Below are positions 43,835 to 53,315 of a DNA stretch of 64,000 nt, one piece after another. Positions within the stretch are counted from its first letter, which is position 1; each line of letters opens with the position of its first letter. Made by a program: the position numbers and the translations under genes. The stretch covers positions 1,426,001-1,490,000 of the forward strand of contig NZ_CP010552.1 of assembly GCF_001293165.1 (NCBI RefSeq), in the 5' to 3' direction. The notes under the pieces are model-generated. The model made no database searches, was not told the origin of the DNA, and worked only from the letters and a program-made list of their open reading frames with translations. This DNA comes from Candidatus Thioglobus autotrophicus (GTDB lineage: Bacteria > Pseudomonadota > Gammaproteobacteria > PS1 > Pseudothioglobaceae).

Positions 43835-44875
43835 ATGCGTCCAGAGCAAGTTAGCAAAATCCTTACCCAAGAGTTTGAATCCGTCTTTGATGGTCACCAC
43901 ACGCCTGTTATGTTGTGGGGTGCGCCCGGTATCGGCAAGTCTCAAATCATCGCCCAAGTTGCACAAACGCACGAGGTTGAGATTATTGATATTCGCTTAT
44001 CACAAATGGAACCCAGCGATCTTCGCGGCATTCCTTTTAAAAATGATAAGCTGGTAGATTGGTCTATTCCATCACTACTGCCAGACGAAAAACGTCATGG
44101 CAAGCAAGGAATTTTGTTTTTAGATGAAATCACCTCTGCACCACCAACCGTATCTGCCGCTGCTTATCAGCTGATTTTAGACAGGCGTTTGGGCGATTAT
44201 AAAGTACCCGATGGCTGGGTTATTTTTGCAGCGGGTAATCGCCAAGGCGATCGCGGTGTTACCTATTCCATGCCTGCACCATTAGCCAATCGATTTTCTC
44301 ATTATGAGCTAGACGTTAATCTAGATGATTGGGCGGCTTGGGCTTATAAAAATAAGATTGATGAGCGTATTATTGGCTTCTTGCGCTATCGTCCTGAGCA
44401 TTTGTTTGAATTTGATCCTGCACACAATCCGGTGGCTTTTCCTTCGCCAAGAACTTGGGAGTTTGTACACCGCGCGCTCAAAAAATTCGACCAAGATTTG
44501 GCTTTATTTAGACAAGCAGCTAGCGCCTGTGTGGGAGAAGTGGCTGGTGTAGAAATTACCACTTTTGTGGAGCATATGGCAGATCTACCAAATTTAGATG
44601 CTATTATCCAAGGTGAGCAAGTCAGCATACCCAAAGAGCTAGATCTTCAATACGCGATTTGTGCTGCCTTAGCAGGACGAGCAATCGCCGCAAAAGATAG
44701 TGATCAAGCACAGCAAATCTGGGGAAATATCCTTAATTTTGCACGTGATTTTCCACAAAAAGAGCTGGGCGTTATGCTAGTATCCGATATGCAAAGAGCC
44801 ATTGGCGGTGATATTTTTGCAGTGCCTGAGTTTGCCAATTGGGCGGGTAAAATAGCAGAGACTCTATTTGACTAA
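43835..44875 (+). CDS. MoxR-family AAA+ ATPase
   Basis: The 346-residue product has Walker A WGAPGIGKSQII at about 28-39, Walker B GILFLDEITSAPP near 92-104, sensor 1 VIFAAGNR near 132, and the MoxR-type arginine finger region APLANRFSHYELD. MoxR ATPases act with von Willebrand A (VWA) proteins to insert metals or remodel enzyme complexes, as NorQ-NorD and CbbQ-CbbO do. The partner is almost certainly the metallopeptidase-like/VWA protein three genes downstream. It is the first gene of a five-gene coupled operon that includes NnrS and a hemerythrin. Confidence 0.9.
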   Translation: MRPEQVSKILTQEFESVFDGHHTPVMLWGAPGIGKSQIIAQVAQTHEVEIIDIRLSQMEPSDLRGIPFKNDKLVDWSIPSLLPDEKRHGKQGILFLDEITSAPPTVSAAAYQLILDRRLGDYKVPDGWVIFAAGNRQGDRGVTYSMPAPLANRFSHYELDVNLDDWAAWAYKNKIDERIIGFLRYRPEHLFEFDPAHNPVAFPSPRTWEFVHRALKKFDQDLALFRQAASACVGEVAGVEITTFVEHMADLPNLDAIIQGEQVSIPKELDLQYAICAALAGRAIAAKDSDQAQQIWGNILNFARDFPQKELGVMLVSDMQRAIGGDIFAVPEFANWAGKIAETLFD

Positions 44876-44883
44876 AAACCTAC

Positions 44884-46065
44884 ATGATTAATTTAAATCA
44901 ACACCAGGAATACACAACCAAACCTATACTACGACTAGGGTTTAGGCCTTTTTTCTTTGCCTCTGGCGTTATTGCTGTTATTTCCATGCTCATGTGGATG
45001 ATATTCTATCCAGCACTTATCCTTGTTAACAATGCCAATCCAATTGATTGGCATGCGCACGAGATGATTTTTGCCTACGGATCAGCAGTTACTATTGGTT
45101 TTTTACTAACTGCTAGTAAAAACTGGACAGGCGTACAAACTCTTTACAAAAAACCTTTGTTAGCTTTAACCTTATTATGGCTTGGTGGACGCTTTTTGCC
45201 TTTTGTTGCGCATGATTTTTTAATTTACCAAGCGGTGATTGATAGTAGCTTTTTAGTACTATCAACACTGGCTATTGCTTGGCCTATTATTAAGGCTAAA
45301 AACTGGAACAATGTCAGTATTGTGGCAAAGCTAGTCCTATTGAGTGCAGCGCATATTTTGTTTTATTTAGGTCTATTAGGTGTTGTTTCTCAAGGAGTCT
45401 ATCTAGGTATTTATCTAGGGTTTTATTTGATTATCAGCTTGTTGTTTATGATGTCAAGACGCTTGCTGCCGTTTTTTATCGAGCGTGGATTAGGCTTAAA
45501 CACTGAATTAAAAAATTCAAAATTTCTAGACTTGGCTTCATTGTTTTTGTTTTTAGCCTTTATAGTGTTTGAGCTTTTCTTTCAAACTATTGCATCCACG
45601 ATATTAGCCGGATTGTTGTTTATCGTTCACAGCATTAGGCTGGTTAATTGGCATCACCATGGTTTATGGAAAAAGCCACTGCTTTGGAGTATTTATCTAG
45701 CCTACGGCTTACTAACTCTAGGCTTTGGACTGCATGCAGTATCTTACTTTGTAAGCATGATGCCCAATATTAGCACGCATAGTTTTGCTTTTGGTTTTGC
45801 TTTAATGACGCTGAGTATGATGGCTCGTGTATCGCTAGGACATACAGGGCGTAATGTATTTCAACCACCTAAGCAAATCAACCTCATGTTTATTTTGCTA
45901 ACGCTGGCATTTATTACTCGTGTCGTCCTAGTTTCAATATTTCCTGAATATTACACCAACCTTATTTTTATCTCTCAATTGTTGTGGATTTTATCTTTCT
46001 CTGGGTTTGTTATTATTTACACACCCATGTTTTTTCAAGCGCGTCTTGATGGGCAGTTTGGCTGA
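44884..46065 (+). CDS. nnrS: NnrS family heme-copper membrane protein
   Basis: The 393-residue protein has about 12 hydrophobic segments and the NnrS start GFRPFFFASG followed by IDWHAHEMIFAYGSA with conserved metal or heme His residues near 57-59. NnrS proteins protect bacteria from nitric oxide, in part by preventing dinitrosyl-iron formation. The gene follows MoxR by eight bases and its stop overlaps the start of the hemerythrin gene. No NO reductase lies in the window. Confidence 0.93.
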   Translation: MINLNQHQEYTTKPILRLGFRPFFFASGVIAVISMLMWMIFYPALILVNNANPIDWHAHEMIFAYGSAVTIGFLLTASKNWTGVQTLYKKPLLALTLLWLGGRFLPFVAHDFLIYQAVIDSSFLVLSTLAIAWPIIKAKNWNNVSIVAKLVLLSAAHILFYLGLLGVVSQGVYLGIYLGFYLIISLLFMMSRRLLPFFIERGLGLNTELKNSKFLDLASLFLFLAFIVFELFFQTIASTILAGLLFIVHSIRLVNWHHHGLWKKPLLWSIYLAYGLLTLGFGLHAVSYFVSMMPNISTHSFAFGFALMTLSMMARVSLGHTGRNVFQPPKQINLMFILLTLAFITRVVLVSIFPEYYTNLIFISQLLWILSFSGFVIIYTPMFFQARLDGQFG

Positions 46066-46511
46066 TGAAAGTTGCTGGCGAATTACTCATTTTAACGCGA
46101 GAGCATCACAGTGCATTGTCGCTAGCCAACAAGTGTCTCAATGCAGTTAAGGCAAATAATGAGGTGGAAATTCAAACCTTGTGCGCAAAAATATCGCAAA
46201 ATTTCAAAATGGACTATTCTGAGCATTTTGACACCGAAGAATCCACTATTTTTACCTTTTTAAGCGAAAAATCAGACGATTTAGCACAATTATGCGCCCA
46301 ATTAACCCTAGAGCACCAGCAATTGTACAAAATTTCATCAGAATTGGCTAATCAGCCAGAATCTTTAGAAAAATTTGGCAAATTATTAAAATCACATGCT
46401 AGATTAGAAAACAGAGAATTATTCCCAAATATTGACTTACTCTCTGCGCCACAGCGCCGACAAATTCTTAACTCTAGCGCTAAACACGGCTCTGCCACAA
46501 TTTATGAGTGA
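46065..46511 (+). CDS. Hemerythrin-like domain protein
   Basis: The 148-residue helical protein has His residues placed for a diiron four-helix bundle: REHHSALSLA (near 13-16), DYSEHFDTEE (near 51-58), TLEHQQLYKI (near 85), and SHARLENRELFP (near 111-121), as in the HHE family. It could bind oxygen or nitric oxide, or repair iron centres as RIC/YtfE does, although the N-terminal ScdA domain of RIC is absent. The start and stop are both coupled: the upstream NnrS stop overlaps, and the next gene begins within its last eight bases. Confidence 0.85.
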   Translation: MKVAGELLILTREHHSALSLANKCLNAVKANNEVEIQTLCAKISQNFKMDYSEHFDTEESTIFTFLSEKSDDLAQLCAQLTLEHQQLYKISSELANQPESLEKFGKLLKSHARLENRELFPNIDLLSAPQRRQILNSSAKHGSATIYE

Positions 46512-47853
46512 TTCTGGCTATCCTTATTGGCGTAGTGATAAGCTGAAATCTACGCCTGAGCCAAAGGTAGAAGTGATTGGCGAAGATGTTATCTTTGAAA
46601 ACAATATTGATGATATTGATTTAGAAATGGTTGAAGCAAAGCTTACCAAAGCGCGTACACAGCTTATCTTAGATAAACCTTTTTTGGGAAATTTGGTTCT
46701 GCGTTTGCCGTTAAAGGCAGCTGGGTCTTGGTGTAAAACCAGTGCCACAGATGCCAAAAGTTTTTACTACAATCCTAGTTTTATCGACAAACTTAACAAC
46801 CATCAAACAAAATTTGTACTCATTCATGAGGCGCTTCATTGTGCGCTAACGCACTTCTCTCGACGTGGCAATCGCGACAAACACAAATGGGATTTGGCTT
46901 GTGATTTTGCCATTAATCCTTTACTGGTTAAAGAAGGGTTTCGCCCGCCTTTAGATGTGCCCATCTTTAGCAAATATGAAAGCATGATTGCCGAAGAGAT
47001 TTATCCGATGATTGATGACAGTATTGATACCGAACCCATGGATCAGCACTTGTACGATGATGATCCAAAGGATGATGCTGACGAGTCAGATGGCGGTATG
47101 CGCGAAGATAGTCTTGAAGGTGAAAAAGACAACACATCTGGCAAGGGGCAAGATAACAAACCATCATCAGCCAATGCAAATTCTGAGGGTTTGGCTAAGC
47201 AACCACCACCACTAACGCCTGATGAAATGCAAACACTCAGTGGGCAATGGCAAAAAAATCTAGCCTCGTCAGCACAACTCGCACAACAAGCGGGCAAACT
47301 AGAGGGTGAATTTGCCAAATTGATTGATTTTTTCTTGCAGCCTCAACTCTCTTGGCAATCACTTTTGGCGCAATATATGTCTACACTTGCCCGCGATGAT
47401 TTTTCATACGCGAGAGCCTCAAGAAGAAGTGGTGACGCAATTTTGCCATCGCTTAGGTCGAGTCAAATAGATGTCAGTGTTGCTATTGATACCTCTGGAT
47501 CAATCTCTCAAGAAGAAATCAACGAATTTGTCTCTGAAATTAATGCTATTAAAAGCAATATGCGCGCCTCGATAACACTTATTGCTTGTGATGAAAAGCT
47601 CGATTCAAAACTAATTTGGCGTTTTGAAGCTTGGGATGAATTGCAATTTCCCGTTTCGTTGGGCGGCGGTAAAGGGACTAATTTTAACCCTGTATTTGAC
47701 TATATAGAGCAACAGGATGCCCATCCTAGTGTTCTTGTTTATTTCACCGATGCCAAAGGAAAATTTCCAGAATTTGAACCTAGCTATCCAGTAATGTGGC
47801 TGGTTAAAGGCAAAGAGCCAATTCCTTGGGGATCTAGGATTCAACTTAATTAA
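46504..47853 (+). CDS. DUF2201 metallopeptidase-like and VWA protein
   Basis: From ATG 46504 (overlapping the hemerythrin stop) the product has 449 residues. The N-terminal half is the DUF2201 putative metallopeptidase, with IHEALHCALTHFSRRG (residues about 107-122) containing HEALH. A very acidic linker follows (about 175-250). The C-terminal third is a VWA-like domain with the metal site AIDTSGSIS near 327-335. Such proteins pair with MoxR ATPases; here the MoxR gene opens the operon. The linker and peptidase motif suggest metal-dependent processing or insertion. The frame extends upstream to 46432, but the coupled ATG is preferred. Confidence 0.88.
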   Translation: MSDSGYPYWRSDKLKSTPEPKVEVIGEDVIFENNIDDIDLEMVEAKLTKARTQLILDKPFLGNLVLRLPLKAAGSWCKTSATDAKSFYYNPSFIDKLNNHQTKFVLIHEALHCALTHFSRRGNRDKHKWDLACDFAINPLLVKEGFRPPLDVPIFSKYESMIAEEIYPMIDDSIDTEPMDQHLYDDDPKDDADESDGGMREDSLEGEKDNTSGKGQDNKPSSANANSEGLAKQPPPLTPDEMQTLSGQWQKNLASSAQLAQQAGKLEGEFAKLIDFFLQPQLSWQSLLAQYMSTLARDDFSYARASRRSGDAILPSLRSSQIDVSVAIDTSGSISQEEINEFVSEINAIKSNMRASITLIACDEKLDSKLIWRFEAWDELQFPVSLGGGKGTNFNPVFDYIEQQDAHPSVLVYFTDAKGKFPEFEPSYPVMWLVKGKEPIPWGSRIQLN

Positions 47854-47854
47854 T

Positions 47855-48169
47855 ATGCAAGATTTAACGCCTAAAGCCTTAGAAGAATATTTAGAGCTTA
47901 ATAAGCCTTTGTTACTCGATGTTAGAGAGCAGTGGGAGTGGGATAAATGTCATTTTGATACAGCAAGGCTGTTGCCAATGGGGCAAATTATGGACAATAT
48001 CGATAGCCTTGATAAAGCAGCAGAAATAGTGATTATTTGTCACCACGGTATTCGCTCTATGCAAGTAGCACGCTATTTTGAATCGATTGGCTTTGAGCGC
48101 GTTATTAATCTAAAAGGTGGTATTGACGCCTGGGCTAAAACCATAGATAGCTCGATGGCCTTATACTAA
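47855..48169 (+). CDS. Single-domain rhodanese
   Basis: The 104-residue cytosolic product has LLDVREQWEW at about 20-29, the catalytic loop CHHGIRSM with Cys62, and VINLKGGIDAWA. The five-residue-plus loop (CxxGxRS) fits GlpE-type single-domain rhodaneses that move sulfane sulfur from thiosulfate to thiol or cyanide. It starts one base after the VWA gene and ends the operon, overlapping convergent rlmB by nine bases. A sulfur donor for cluster repair would fit the other operon members. Confidence 0.92.
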   Translation: MQDLTPKALEEYLELNKPLLLDVREQWEWDKCHFDTARLLPMGQIMDNIDSLDKAAEIVIICHHGIRSMQVARYFESIGFERVINLKGGIDAWAKTIDSSMALY

Positions 48170-48904
48170 GCGCTGTCTAGATGCCTCAAATAAGCTAATA
48201 CCCGTTGCCACGGAGACATTCAAACTCTCAACATTACCTTGCATTGGAATAAGGGCTAATTGGTCACAGGATTGTTTAGTGAGTTGTCTTAAGCCTTTGC
48301 CTTCAGTGCCCATAATTAAAGCTGTTGGTGTGGTTAGGTCAATCTGATAGATCGAAGTATCGGTAGAGCCGTCAAGACCCACCACCCAAATATTTTCTTG
48401 CTGCAGTGCCTTAATGGTTCTAGCTAGGTTGGTTACTTGGAAAATTTTGAGTTGATTCAATGCGCCCGCAGAGGTTTTATGGACGAGTGCGTTAATTGGC
48501 GCAGAGCCGTCTTTATTAATCACCACACAATCCACGCCAGCAGCATTTGCACTACGCAGACAAGCACCAAGATTTCTTGGGTCTTGAATAGAGTCTAGGA
48601 TTAAAATCAAAGGCGGCGTCTCTAATCGAGAGACAAAGCCAATTAATTCATCTTGATTGGGTAGAGTGGGTAGTAAAATTTCAGCCACCACCCCTTGATG
48701 GGTTTGATTTTTACTAAGCTTATCAAGCTGTTGCTTGGTTGATTTATGCGTTTGAATACCGAGCTGATGGAGTTGAGAGGTGATTTGATTTACACGCTTA
48801 TCGTTGCGATTATCCAGAGTTAATACTTTAACAAAGCCTTCTGGCGTCGAATCAAGTTGTGCCTGAATAGCGTGAAAACCAAAAATAACAATTGTTTTAG
48901 ACAT
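48161..48904 (-). CDS. rlmB: 23S rRNA (guanosine-2'-O-)-methyltransferase
   Basis: The 247-residue SPOUT protein has the knotted C-terminal domain with ALIMGTEGKGL (about 190-200) and ESLNVSVATGI (about 225-235), the SAM-binding trefoil, and an N-terminal L30e-like RNA-binding part. It methylates G2251 of 23S rRNA. In E. coli it follows rnr; here rnr is at 56.5-58.7 kb. Confidence 0.94.
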   Translation of the reverse strand: MSKTIVIFGFHAIQAQLDSTPEGFVKVLTLDNRNDKRVNQITSQLHQLGIQTHKSTKQQLDKLSKNQTHQGVVAEILLPTLPNQDELIGFVSRLETPPLILILDSIQDPRNLGACLRSANAAGVDCVVINKDGSAPINALVHKTSAGALNQLKIFQVTNLARTIKALQQENIWVVGLDGSTDTSIYQIDLTTPTALIMGTEGKGLRQLTKQSCDQLALIPMQGNVESLNVSVATGISLFEASRQRLV

Positions 48905-48915
48905 AAGTAAATAGC

Positions 48916-49800
48916 TTAAAGTTTGTGATCAAAAATTTCAATATAAGCATCTTTTCTAAGTTTTTTAGTCCAGTTGCGAAAATATAAACCTTTCTTTTGG
49001 CGCATTAAAGCGGCTTTAACAGTCTTTAAATGTCTATCAATTTGACGTTTGTCAATAACTTTGACCAATCTCCAACCGCCTCCTACTTTAAAAGGTTTTG
49101 ACAGCTCCTGAAGCTCGAGAGATTTTACTACTTGAATGAAATCTTTAGGTAGACGCTCTTGCACCAGCCAGCCTGATTCACCACCATCCTTGTAAGAAGG
49201 GTCTTGAGAATGTAGTTTTGCCAATGCAGTAAAAGATTTTCCTTGCTGAATCTGAGTAGATAAATCTATTAACAAGGCTTGGATCAAGTCATCCTGAGAT
49301 TGCAATAATGAGTCAGTTTGATCGATCGAGCTAATAGCAATTTGAGCAATGCGTATCTGCACTTCTAGCTGATCACTACCGGGCGGGTTGTTGGCCAAAG
49401 CTTGGTCAATTTCCGCTTGGCTAATAGAGAATTTAGCCTTGCTGCTAATCAATTCTTTTAAGCCATTCAAAGATAGTTTTTGTTGAATACTATCCATAAT
49501 ATCCCCAAATTCTGGTCTTTTTTGCAGTTGTTCAAGGGTTAAAGCATTTTGCTTGGCAACCTGTTTCAGCATGTTATTAATGGCAGTTTGCTTAGGCTTA
49601 ACTCCTAATTGTGCCACTTTATCCATTTGCAAAAGAATATCAATTTGCTGATTAACGGCGTCTAATTTGTTTTTGACCAGATCTTGGCCACTGAGCGCAT
49701 CTTGAGTGATTAAATGATCGTTCACAATGGCGATAATACTATTAGGTGCGGCACTAACGCTGAGTGAAATAATCAGCGCTAATAAGGGAAGTTTATTCAT
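48916..49800 (-). CDS. surA: SurA-like periplasmic chaperone, single parvulin domain
   Basis: I start at ATG 49798-49800, giving 294 residues with a signal peptide (NKLPLLALIISLSVSAA); an ATG 12 bases upstream also works. SurA N-domain (about 20-140, IIAIVNDHLITQDAL) is followed by one parvulin domain (about 150-262: IRIAQIAIS, HSQDPSYKDGGESGWLV). E. coli SurA (428) has two parvulin domains. It escorts outer-membrane proteins to BamA. It lies after lptD, as in E. coli, but pdxA does not follow. Confidence 0.9.
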   Translation of the reverse strand: MNKLPLLALIISLSVSAAPNSIIAIVNDHLITQDALSGQDLVKNKLDAVNQQIDILLQMDKVAQLGVKPKQTAINNMLKQVAKQNALTLEQLQKRPEFGDIMDSIQQKLSLNGLKELISSKAKFSISQAEIDQALANNPPGSDQLEVQIRIAQIAISSIDQTDSLLQSQDDLIQALLIDLSTQIQQGKSFTALAKLHSQDPSYKDGGESGWLVQERLPKDFIQVVKSLELQELSKPFKVGGGWRLVKVIDKRQIDRHLKTVKAALMRQKKGLYFRNWTKKLRKDAYIEIFDHKL

Positions 49801-49801
49801 A

Positions 49802-52012
49802 TTAAAAATCATCCAGATTGGCTAGGTAATTTGGCACTTCATCTTCAAGGCGTTTATACAAGCTTGGTGAAGTAGAGGCAAGCCCTTTAAGCACTAGCTC
49901 AAAGTTAGTGACATAGTCGTAACCAGTGCCACCCATGTGCTTTTTAAAATGCGCTAGACGCAATGCCCAGCAACAAGACTCGTAAGCAATACCGGTAGTT
50001 TCTTTACTCGTGGTCCAGGCGCTGGTTGCTTGGTTTTGCGATCTATTAATACCTGCAAAAACATGCACTTTCTGGGTTAATGGATAGGCACCATACAACT
50101 CAATTGATTTAGGATCGCTGTTAGCTCTGTCATAATGGTGTGCTAAAGTTAGGAATTTTCTTGGGTTAAGAATATAGCTTGCCGAACTATCGCGTTTGTC
50201 GATTTTGTTGGTTTCTGGGTCGTACTGCAGGGCGTTGTTAAAGCTAAAATCACTTAAACTCATATCAGCTGATAAAGCGATATCTGAGTATTTTCTTCGA
50301 CTTACCAATACACCCGAGCTATCCATATCCGTGTCATCAAGGTGGCGTGTTTGTGCTGCTTTTAAACTTAAATAAGTATCGCCTGTTTCCTCATCTATAA
50401 AATCAGACTCAAGACCTAAAGTGAAGTTGTTGGCATTGCTGATTCTATCAATACCGGTAAATTTCTGCCCTGAAAATAAACCCTCGTAAGAGTCATTTTT
50501 ATCGGCAGAGTCAAAGCTTGGCAGGGCACTTTGATCTTTTTTAGGGGTGTGGTTATAGGCCAGTCTTGGGGTTAGGGTTTGAACAAGATCTGTACCAAAC
50601 AAACTAGTTTCTCTCTCTAAGAAAAGTTTTGAATCTAGGCCAAAACTATAGATAGATCTATTCTCATCCGTAGCATTATCCAGTGCATAATCTGTACTAG
50701 AAAGACTGAGTTTTGGCGTTAAAGAGTAGGCATTGGTTGTGATTGGGCGAGAGAGGTTTGCTTGTGCATGAGTACGAAGCCCTGTATCAGTTGATGTTTG
50801 ATGTTGAAACTTAGCACTCACTAAAGATAAATCTATCTGGCGATTATCCATACCTGTAAATGTTTTAGAGATTGAAATCTCTGGTGCGCGTGTGTAAGCA
50901 GCCGTACCACTATTAACCAATTGCTCATTTTCAGCAAATAAAGCGATGTTTAAATTTTGATCTTTATCTGCATAAACCAGGTCAACATGGGAATATAAGG
51001 CGGTAGCACTAGTATTGTTATGTGCAATTTCTTCAAAATATTTAGTATCAGAAACACGATTGGCAGTTAAGCTAAGCTCGGTTTTTTCATTAATCGATAA
51101 ATCAATACTTGAATTTAACAACCAACGTGCATTGTTGGTAATATCGTCTTCATTAAGATACTGACCCTCAAGCTCTAAACGACCTTTATCCATATAATCA
51201 TTGCCAGCAATTAATTGGCGATATTTACCCTCAACAACGCTACCACGACTGGAAAGCTGATTTAAAGTTAATAAAAAATCACGATCTGGGGCGATATTAA
51301 AGTAATAAGGGATTCTAACTTGATAGTTGTTATCTTCATTCGCAGTAGACTCATCATAGCTACCAAAGGCTGGCGCTAAAAAGCCCGAGCCTCGACCTTC
51401 TAAAACCCACTCATGATGTGGCGAATAAAACACCGGGACACCTAAAAACTCAACCACAACATCACTTGCAACACCGCGATTGGTTTTTGAATTCAGTGTG
51501 ATTTGATCAGCTTTCATTTGCCAATCCGTGTTGCCCAGCGGACACAAAGAATAGCTAACTTCATCAAAAACCTGTTGCGTGCCATCATTTTTCACTTGTT
51601 GCGCCTGACCATTTATCTTGGCGTCTGGATAGTGAAATTGAACTTGATTAAGTGTTGTATAAATAGTGTCATCTTGTTTTTTAACAACAGCCTTGTCACC
51701 CACAAACATCAACTCATCATCTTGAAACTTAACCTGACCTTTAGCAGTTGAAGTTTTGCTAGATTTTTTAATCTGAATTTCATCGGCACTTAAGTAGTAG
51801 GCGCTTGAATTAAGCGATACATTGCCTGTTAATAGATAGGTATCGCCCTTGGTAATTTCACTACGATCGGCAATCGCATCTAGGTTTTCGTCGTTTGATA
51901 AGGTCTGTTTTGGAAAAAGTAGGCGGCCATCCGCACAGTTTAACGCATAACCTTGTGCGCTGACCAAGCCGGAGAATAGGGCGAATGAACAAAAAGCAAG
52001 TGACTTTTTCAT
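49802..52012 (-). CDS. lptD: LPS assembly protein LptD
   Basis: The 736-residue product has a signal peptide, an LptA-like jellyroll (about 35-200, LSADEIQI), the conserved FYSPHHEWVLEGRGSGFLAP region and a large C-terminal beta-barrel. Cysteines near residues 25, 157 and a CC pair near 685 could form the interdomain disulfides of LptD. It inserts LPS into the outer membrane with LptE. It precedes surA by one base. LptD is itself a BamA and SurA client. Confidence 0.95.
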   Translation of the reverse strand: MKKSLAFCSFALFSGLVSAQGYALNCADGRLLFPKQTLSNDENLDAIADRSEITKGDTYLLTGNVSLNSSAYYLSADEIQIKKSSKTSTAKGQVKFQDDELMFVGDKAVVKKQDDTIYTTLNQVQFHYPDAKINGQAQQVKNDGTQQVFDEVSYSLCPLGNTDWQMKADQITLNSKTNRGVASDVVVEFLGVPVFYSPHHEWVLEGRGSGFLAPAFGSYDESTANEDNNYQVRIPYYFNIAPDRDFLLTLNQLSSRGSVVEGKYRQLIAGNDYMDKGRLELEGQYLNEDDITNNARWLLNSSIDLSINEKTELSLTANRVSDTKYFEEIAHNNTSATALYSHVDLVYADKDQNLNIALFAENEQLVNSGTAAYTRAPEISISKTFTGMDNRQIDLSLVSAKFQHQTSTDTGLRTHAQANLSRPITTNAYSLTPKLSLSSTDYALDNATDENRSIYSFGLDSKLFLERETSLFGTDLVQTLTPRLAYNHTPKKDQSALPSFDSADKNDSYEGLFSGQKFTGIDRISNANNFTLGLESDFIDEETGDTYLSLKAAQTRHLDDTDMDSSGVLVSRRKYSDIALSADMSLSDFSFNNALQYDPETNKIDKRDSSASYILNPRKFLTLAHHYDRANSDPKSIELYGAYPLTQKVHVFAGINRSQNQATSAWTTSKETTGIAYESCCWALRLAHFKKHMGGTGYDYVTNFELVLKGLASTSPSLYKRLEDEVPNYLANLDDF

Positions 52013-52148
52013 GATGGTTCTATATTTTTAAAAATTCATTTATTTTAACACCAACTAAATAGCAAATAGCCTGCATATATTAGTTACATAGACATGACTT
52101 TATTTGGGTAAAATAACTCAGGTTTTTAACAATAATGGAAGCATTTAA

Positions 52149-53315
52149 ATGGCTTGGAATGATAACAACAATAATCAAAACCCTTGGGGTGGCAACAACC
52201 AAACACCACCAGAGTTAGATGAAGTAATTAAAGAATTTAAAAATAAATTTAATGGATTATTTGGTTCGAACAAATCAACTAACTCATCAGCAACACCAAC
52301 ACCCCCGCAAGGCAGTGTGAAATTTATCGTCATTATTGCTGCACTGGTTTGGATGTTATCAGGCATCTATATTATTGATCCTGCTGAGAAAGGTGTTGTT
52401 TTACGTTTTGGCGCCTTCCAAGAGGAAACCTCTCAAGGTCCTCACTGGCACTTACCATTCCCTATTGAAACTTTAAGCAGGGTTAATGTAGAACAAATCA
52501 GAACTTCTGAAATCGGCTATCGTAATGTCGTTAAAGGCGGTCGTAATTTCGGTGGCAACGTTTCTTCTGAATCACTTATGTTGACTAAAGATGAAAACAT
52601 GATTGACGCTAAGTTTGCGGTTCAATACAAAATCAATGATGTGCAGGCTTACTTATTTAATGTTGCTAGTCCAGATACAACACTACGTCAAGTGTCTGAA
52701 AGTGCCATTCGTCAGGTGGTTGGCCAAAACACGATGGATTACATCTTGACTGAAGGTCGAGTAAGTATCGCTGATGACATTAAAGAAAGATCTCAAGAAT
52801 TGCTAGATTTATACAAGACAGGCTTGCAAATTACCACGGTTAACATGCAAGACGCTCAACCCCCTGAGCAGGTTCAAGCAGCTTTTTCTGATGCAGTAAA
52901 AGCGCGTGAAGACAAGCAGCGTTTAATCAATGAAGCGCAAACCTATGCGAATGATATTTTGCCAAAATCTCGTGGTCTTGCTGCTCGTCTCTTGGAAGAA
53001 TCTAAAGCTTATAAGTCTGAAGTAACCTCTAAGTCTGAAGGTGAAGCATCTCGATTTAAGCAAATTCTAGCAGAATACGAGAAAGCGCCAGCTGTTACCA
53101 AAGAGCGTCTTTATCGTGAAACTATGGAAGGCGTGCTAGCAGCGACTAGCAAAGTTGTGGTTGATTCAAAAGCCAACTCAATGATGTACTTACCGATTGA
53201 TAAATTAATTAGCACTAAGCAAACTAGCACTCAAACCACCCCTCAAACTACTCAAGAGCAAGCCGAGGCAGCCAATGATGCTAGAAATATTTTCCGTAAC
53301 AGAGGAGTAAGATAA
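52149..53315 (+). CDS. hflK: FtsH modulator HflK
   Basis: The 388-residue product has an Asn/Gly/Trp-rich N-terminus (WNDNNNNQNPWGGNNQ), one membrane anchor near 55-75, and a band-7/SPFH domain, ending in a Gln/Thr-rich tail. With HflC it forms a large cage around FtsH in the inner membrane. It starts 136 bases from the divergent lptD and overlaps hflC by one base. Confidence 0.96.
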   Translation: MAWNDNNNNQNPWGGNNQTPPELDEVIKEFKNKFNGLFGSNKSTNSSATPTPPQGSVKFIVIIAALVWMLSGIYIIDPAEKGVVLRFGAFQEETSQGPHWHLPFPIETLSRVNVEQIRTSEIGYRNVVKGGRNFGGNVSSESLMLTKDENMIDAKFAVQYKINDVQAYLFNVASPDTTLRQVSESAIRQVVGQNTMDYILTEGRVSIADDIKERSQELLDLYKTGLQITTVNMQDAQPPEQVQAAFSDAVKAREDKQRLINEAQTYANDILPKSRGLAARLLEESKAYKSEVTSKSEGEASRFKQILAEYEKAPAVTKERLYRETMEGVLAATSKVVVDSKANSMMYLPIDKLISTKQTSTQTTPQTTQEQAEAANDARNIFRNRGVR

